Assembly (NCBI GenBank): GCA_947459935.1
Contig: CANHFN010000060.1
Location: 1-5,534, forward strand
DNA from: Actinomycetota bacterium
Lineage (GTDB): Bacteria > Actinomycetota > Actinomycetes > Nanopelagicales > Nanopelagicaceae
Reading direction: 5' to 3'
DNA length: 5,534 bases
Shown here: one piece after another, positions 5,395 to 5,534 of the stretch
How positions within the stretch are numbered: the stretch's first letter is position 1
How the letters are laid out: each line of letters begins with the position of its first letter
The notes under the pieces: model-generated
Seen by the model: the letters and a program-made list of their open reading frames with translations, nothing else
The model's database searches: none
What the model was told of the DNA's origin: nothing
Position numbers and translations under genes: made by a program

Positions 5395-5413
5395 TTTGTT
5401 TTTGGAAAACAAA
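5395..5413. repeat. AT-rich inverted repeat in the whiB7 upstream region
   Basis: TTTGTTTT (5395-5402) and AAAACAAA (5406-5413) are perfect 8-bp complements around a 3-nt centre. The repeat lies 72-90 bp upstream of the whiB7 start and overlaps the U-tract of the neighbouring terminator. It could be a second small hairpin, an AT-rich protein site, or a by-product of the A/T tract. Confidence 0.6.
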
Positions 5414-5447
5414 AAGGGCTCCGAATCCTTTTGGATTCGAGGCCCTT
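5406..5447 (-). terminator. Rho-independent terminator, leftward, between an upstream gene and whiB7
   Basis: GGGCTCCGAATCC (5416-5428) and GGATTCGAGGCCC (5433-5445) form a 13-bp stem with one C-A mismatch and one T-G pair, closed by a 4-nt loop. It is extended by two A-T pairs at the base. On the minus strand the stem is followed by TTTTTGTTTT (5415-5406), a U-tract; the plus strand has none. It lies just after the stop of the leftward partial gene and 83 nt before the whiB7 start. It most likely ends the upstream gene, but by position it could also act as an attenuator for whiB7. Confidence 0.85.
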
Positions 5448-5467
5448 GGCTTCAGTTCTAAATCGAA

Positions 5468-5534
5468 TTATTCGATTGAACCACCATTGGCCTCGTATCC
5501 GGCATAAAAAGCTGCGTAAAACGCTGGCTTTGTC
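5468..5534 (-). CDS. C-terminal end of an unidentified leftward gene, runs off right edge
   Basis: One minus-strand frame ends at TAA (5470-5468) after 21 complete codons. The readable C-terminus is rich in aromatic and small residues (KPAFYAAFYAGYEANGG, then SIE). I do not recognise it. Coding is supported mainly by the strong leftward terminator 21-52 bp beyond the stop and by the plausible amino-acid make-up; a stretch this short does not identify a family. If real, it is co-oriented with whiB7 and separated from it by that terminator. Confidence 0.55.
   Translation of the reverse strand, partial: TKPAFYAAFYAGYEANGGSIE

Noticed and set aside
4889..5507. Several plus-strand frames (4889-5104, 4971-5192, 5247-5507)
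   Set aside because: They are antisense to the whiB7-like gene and its upstream region and show no domain or composition supporting a protein.

Overview
This window reads as the chromosome of a low-GC, streamlined actinobacterium. A WhiB-like regulator and a Kgd-type fused 2-oxoglutarate dehydrogenase are both actinobacterial hallmarks. The base composition is far below the high GC usual for the phylum, genes are packed almost end to end, and two gene starts have no Shine-Dalgarno sequence. Together these fit a planktonic lineage such as the freshwater acI group (Nanopelagicales), though this placement is inference. No RNA gene, insertion sequence, CRISPR array or origin is visible.

Layout, left to right. 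(1) The N-terminal 179 codons of kgd run leftward out of the window (537 to 1). The gene starts with GTG behind a clear AAGGAG, and has no ATG-initiated reading frame here. (2) A 144-bp divergent spacer carries two copies of a 9-bp repeat. (3) A rightward short-chain dehydrogenase/reductase follows (682-1401). (4) A leftward four-helix membrane protein of unknown function (1802-1425) converges on it with a 23-bp gap. (5) Only 29 bp beyond its start, a divergent 144-residue protein begins (1832-2266). It is a stand-alone, degenerate GGDEF domain that has lost the catalytic signature but keeps an RxxD motif exactly where a c-di-GMP inhibitory site would lie. (6) After 99 bp comes tadA-tadB-tadC (2366-4928), joined by two 4-nt ATGA overlaps. 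It encodes the motor ATPase and the two inner-membrane platform proteins of a Tad/Flp-type secretion system. (7) tadC ends in a TTAA tetramer shared with the stop codon of a convergent WhiB7-like regulator (5323-4925). (8) Upstream of whiB7, in its reading direction, lie an AT-rich inverted repeat, a strong leftward hairpin-plus-U-tract, and the last 21 codons of an unidentified leftward gene.

How the genes may work together. TadA would power, and TadB/TadC would anchor, assembly of a type IV-like pilus. No pilin, prepilin peptidase, secretin, CpaE/TadZ or TadE/F gene is present here, so those parts must be elsewhere or be dispensable. The degenerate GGDEF protein directly upstream is the most interesting item: a plausible c-di-GMP-reading or protein-binding regulator of the motor, analogous in logic to FimX and PilB. 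The kgd, SDR and whiB7 genes belong to separate transcription units for central metabolism, redox chemistry and, by analogy, antibiotic-stress response.
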